Positions 4,921 through 6,389 of a DNA stretch of 6,389 bases are shown piece after piece. The DNA comes from Flavobacterium psychrophilum (GTDB lineage Bacteria; Bacteroidota; Bacteroidia; Flavobacteriales; Flavobacteriaceae): positions 16,639 to 23,027 of the forward strand of contig DZAU01000002.1 of the NCBI GenBank assembly GCA_022729635.1, given 5' to 3'. The position numbers were made by a program, and so were the translations under genes. How positions within the stretch are numbered: the first letter of the stretch is position 1; the number at the start of each line of letters is the position of its first letter. The notes under the pieces were generated by a model, which did no database searches, was not told the DNA's origin, and saw only the letters and a program-made list of their open reading frames with translations.

Positions 4921-6389
4921 TTAATTTATTAATGGTATTTTTATTATGAAGGTACTTCCTTTTCCCTTTTCACTTTCTACATAAATTTGACCGTTGTGGT
5001 CGTCAATAATTTTTTTAACGTATGCTAAACCAAGACCATGACCTTTTACATCATGTAAATCCCCGGTATGTTCACGATAGAACTTTTCGAAAACTCTTTT
5101 CTGGGCCACTTTGCTCATTCCAACTCCATTATCCCTTACTTTAATAATCACAAAGTCTTTTACGTTTTCGGTAATAATTTCAATTTTTGGAGCTTCTGGC
5201 GAATATTTTATGGCGTTTTCCAATATATTCACAATAACGTTAATAAAATGAACCTCATTTACCAAAACACTCGTTCTTAACGCATTAAAATGTTTTGTTA
5301 CTGTTCCTTCCCTGTCTTCCAATATTAAATTTACGTGCTCAATTGCGTCTTCAATAACCTCGTGAATATTAGTAGATTCCTTAACAATATTCAATTCCTT
5401 TTTCTCTAATTTAGATATCCTCAATACATTTTCGACTTGGGCATGCATGCGTTTATTTTCGTCTTTAATCATTTGAAGATATTTCAAAACCTTCTCTTTA
5501 TCTTCAATAATTTTTGGGTTTTTTATAGCGTCTAAAGCCAAATTAATTGTTGCAATAGGGGTTTTAAACTCATGCGTCATATTGTTAATGAAATCAGATT
5601 TTATTTCTGATATGTGACGTTGACGAATCAACTGATTCAAAGCACTCGAATAGGCAATAATAATTATTAGTGTAAAAATGATCGACAATAAGGTTATTCC
5701 AATTAGGTCAGTAAGCAAAAATTTCTTTTTATGAGGAAATGAAACTAATAATTGATATTTATTATTTCCCTCATTATCAGAAAATATCGGGATTGAATAA
5801 GTTGTGTTTTTATCGTATATAAACCCGTCTGATTTTACTTTTGTTGCTAAACCGCTACTAAAAATTCCAAACTCAAATGCAGTGTTTACACCATATTCTT
5901 CTAATTCTTTTTTTAACAATTTCTGAATATTTCCTTTTGAAACCCTTTCCTGCAAAGGCATTGCCGAAGCAATATCTTTGAAGAAAATTTCAAATTGGGC
6001 ATTGTCTAAAATATCCAAACTTCCTGATTTTTGAATTTTTTCATCGGGAATTACGCTTTGCTGCACACTCGAATTATCAAAATTTTTATTGTTATAAACT
6101 TCAGTAGTTCGTTTAGAATTAAAACTTTTAAATTTTACACTATCTAATTTTTTATCAAAGAACGTAGAAGATATATCAAAATCTTCGGCAATTATACTGT
6201 TTGAATAAATGATGGTTTTGTTAGTCCTTGGATTTTTTTGAACATAATAAAACTCTAACAAATCGTCTTTTTGGGGAATTTTTCCCGTGCTGTCTTTATA
6301 ATGATTGTATTTATCATAAAAACTATATGCCTCTTGTTTTTGAAGTTTATTAGCCACATTAGCCATAACCTGCTTAACGTGGAATTTAA
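4921..6389 (-). CDS. rprX: Sensor histidine kinase, RprX-like (N-terminus outside window)
   Basis: The gene enters from the right edge. The frame remains open beyond the ATG at 6366 to the window end (KFHVKQV precedes MANVANKLQ), so that ATG is probably internal and the first membrane segment is missing. Numbering from it, 481 residues are visible. Residues 1-~213 form an unrecognised extracytoplasmic sensor region. A single membrane span follows at ~216-240 (FLLTDLIGITLLSIIFTLII...). The HisKA dimerisation domain has the H-box FINNMTHEFKTP with phospho-acceptor H265. The HATPase domain has the N-box with N380 and N384, the G1 box DNGVGM (412-417), the F-box VFEKFYRE and the G2 box GHGLGLAYV (442-450). 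All catalytic boxes are intact. No HAMP is evident between the membrane span and the H-box (only ~20 residues). It should autophosphorylate and pass the phosphate to the regulator four bases downstream. The signal it senses is unknown. The promoter lies outside the window. Confidence 0.92.
   Translation of the reverse strand, partial: KFHVKQVMANVANKLQKQEAYSFYDKYNHYKDSTGKIPQKDDLLEFYYVQKNPRTNKTIIYSNSIIAEDFDISSTFFDKKLDSVKFKSFNSKRTTEVYNNKNFDNSSVQQSVIPDEKIQKSGSLDILDNAQFEIFFKDIASAMPLQERVSKGNIQKLLKKELEEYGVNTAFEFGIFSSGLATKVKSDGFIYDKNTTYSIPIFSDNEGNNKYQLLVSFPHKKKFLLTDLIGITLLSIIFTLIIIIAYSSALNQLIRQRHISEIKSDFINNMTHEFKTPIATINLALDAIKNPKIIEDKEKVLKYLQMIKDENKRMHAQVENVLRISKLEKKELNIVKESTNIHEVIEDAIEHVNLILEDREGTVTKHFNALRTSVLVNEVHFINVIVNILENAIKYSPEAPKIEIITENVKDFVIIKVRDNGVGMSKVAQKRVFEKFYREHTGDLHDVKGHGLGLAYVKKIIDDHNGQIYVESEKGKGSTFIIKIPLIN

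Noticed and set aside
5068..5280. Plus-strand open frame of 70 codons
   Set aside because: It is antisense to the conserved kinase ATP-binding domain; an open frame there is expected by chance.
1..6389. Mobile elements, CRISPR arrays, tRNA or rRNA genes, or a defence or biosynthetic system
   Set aside because: No transposase, integrase, regularly spaced repeat, cloverleaf or rRNA-like sequence was seen; the genes are core metabolic, repair, tRNA-modification and signalling functions.

Overview
The window looks like chromosomal housekeeping DNA from a member of the Bacteroidota, most probably Flavobacterium or a close relative. The grounds are the low GC content with A/T-ending codons, the absence of clear Shine-Dalgarno sites before most starts, the Flavobacterium-like character of every protein, an RprX/RprY-type two-component pair, and intergenic palindromes of the CCCGATAGC/GCTATCGGG type. 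The genus is a judgement from recalled protein similarity, not from a search.

Layout, left to right. The plus strand carries five genes in a row. They are the 3' end of a 3-hydroxybutyryl-CoA dehydrogenase gene (to 266), a YggS/PLPBP-family pyridoxal-phosphate protein (268-936), a DnaQ-like exonuclease fused to a UvrC-like GIY-YIG nuclease half (1014-2375), miaA for tRNA A37 prenylation (2471-3397), and an acyl-ACP thioesterase (3420-4160). The dehydrogenase and yggS genes are separated by one base and are probably translationally coupled. miaA and the thioesterase gene are 22 bases apart. The gaps on either side of the nuclease gene each hold palindromic sequence: a short hairpin plus a perfect 16-base palindrome in the first gap, and a long imperfect hairpin of about 76 bases in the second. 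The two gaps share the word GCTATCGGG, suggesting one family of dispersed repeats. The minus strand carries a sensor kinase gene running in from the right edge (its 5' end is outside the window) and, four bases downstream, its OmpR-family response regulator. A strong hairpin at 4165-4191 separates the convergent units and has a U-tract in the minus direction.

Functionally the plus-strand genes are a mixture: beta-oxidation/butyryl-CoA type metabolism, PLP homeostasis, DNA repair or nucleic-acid processing, tRNA modification, and fatty acid release. Nothing suggests one pathway; this is an ordinary core-genome neighbourhood. The kinase and regulator form one signalling unit.

No mobile element, CRISPR array, tRNA, rRNA or clearly new multi-gene system was found. 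The item most worth a second look is the exonuclease/GIY-YIG fusion. It keeps four cysteines spaced almost exactly like the iron-sulfur cluster ligands of UvrC, and it can only start from a TTG codon (or another rare codon) beside a palindrome.
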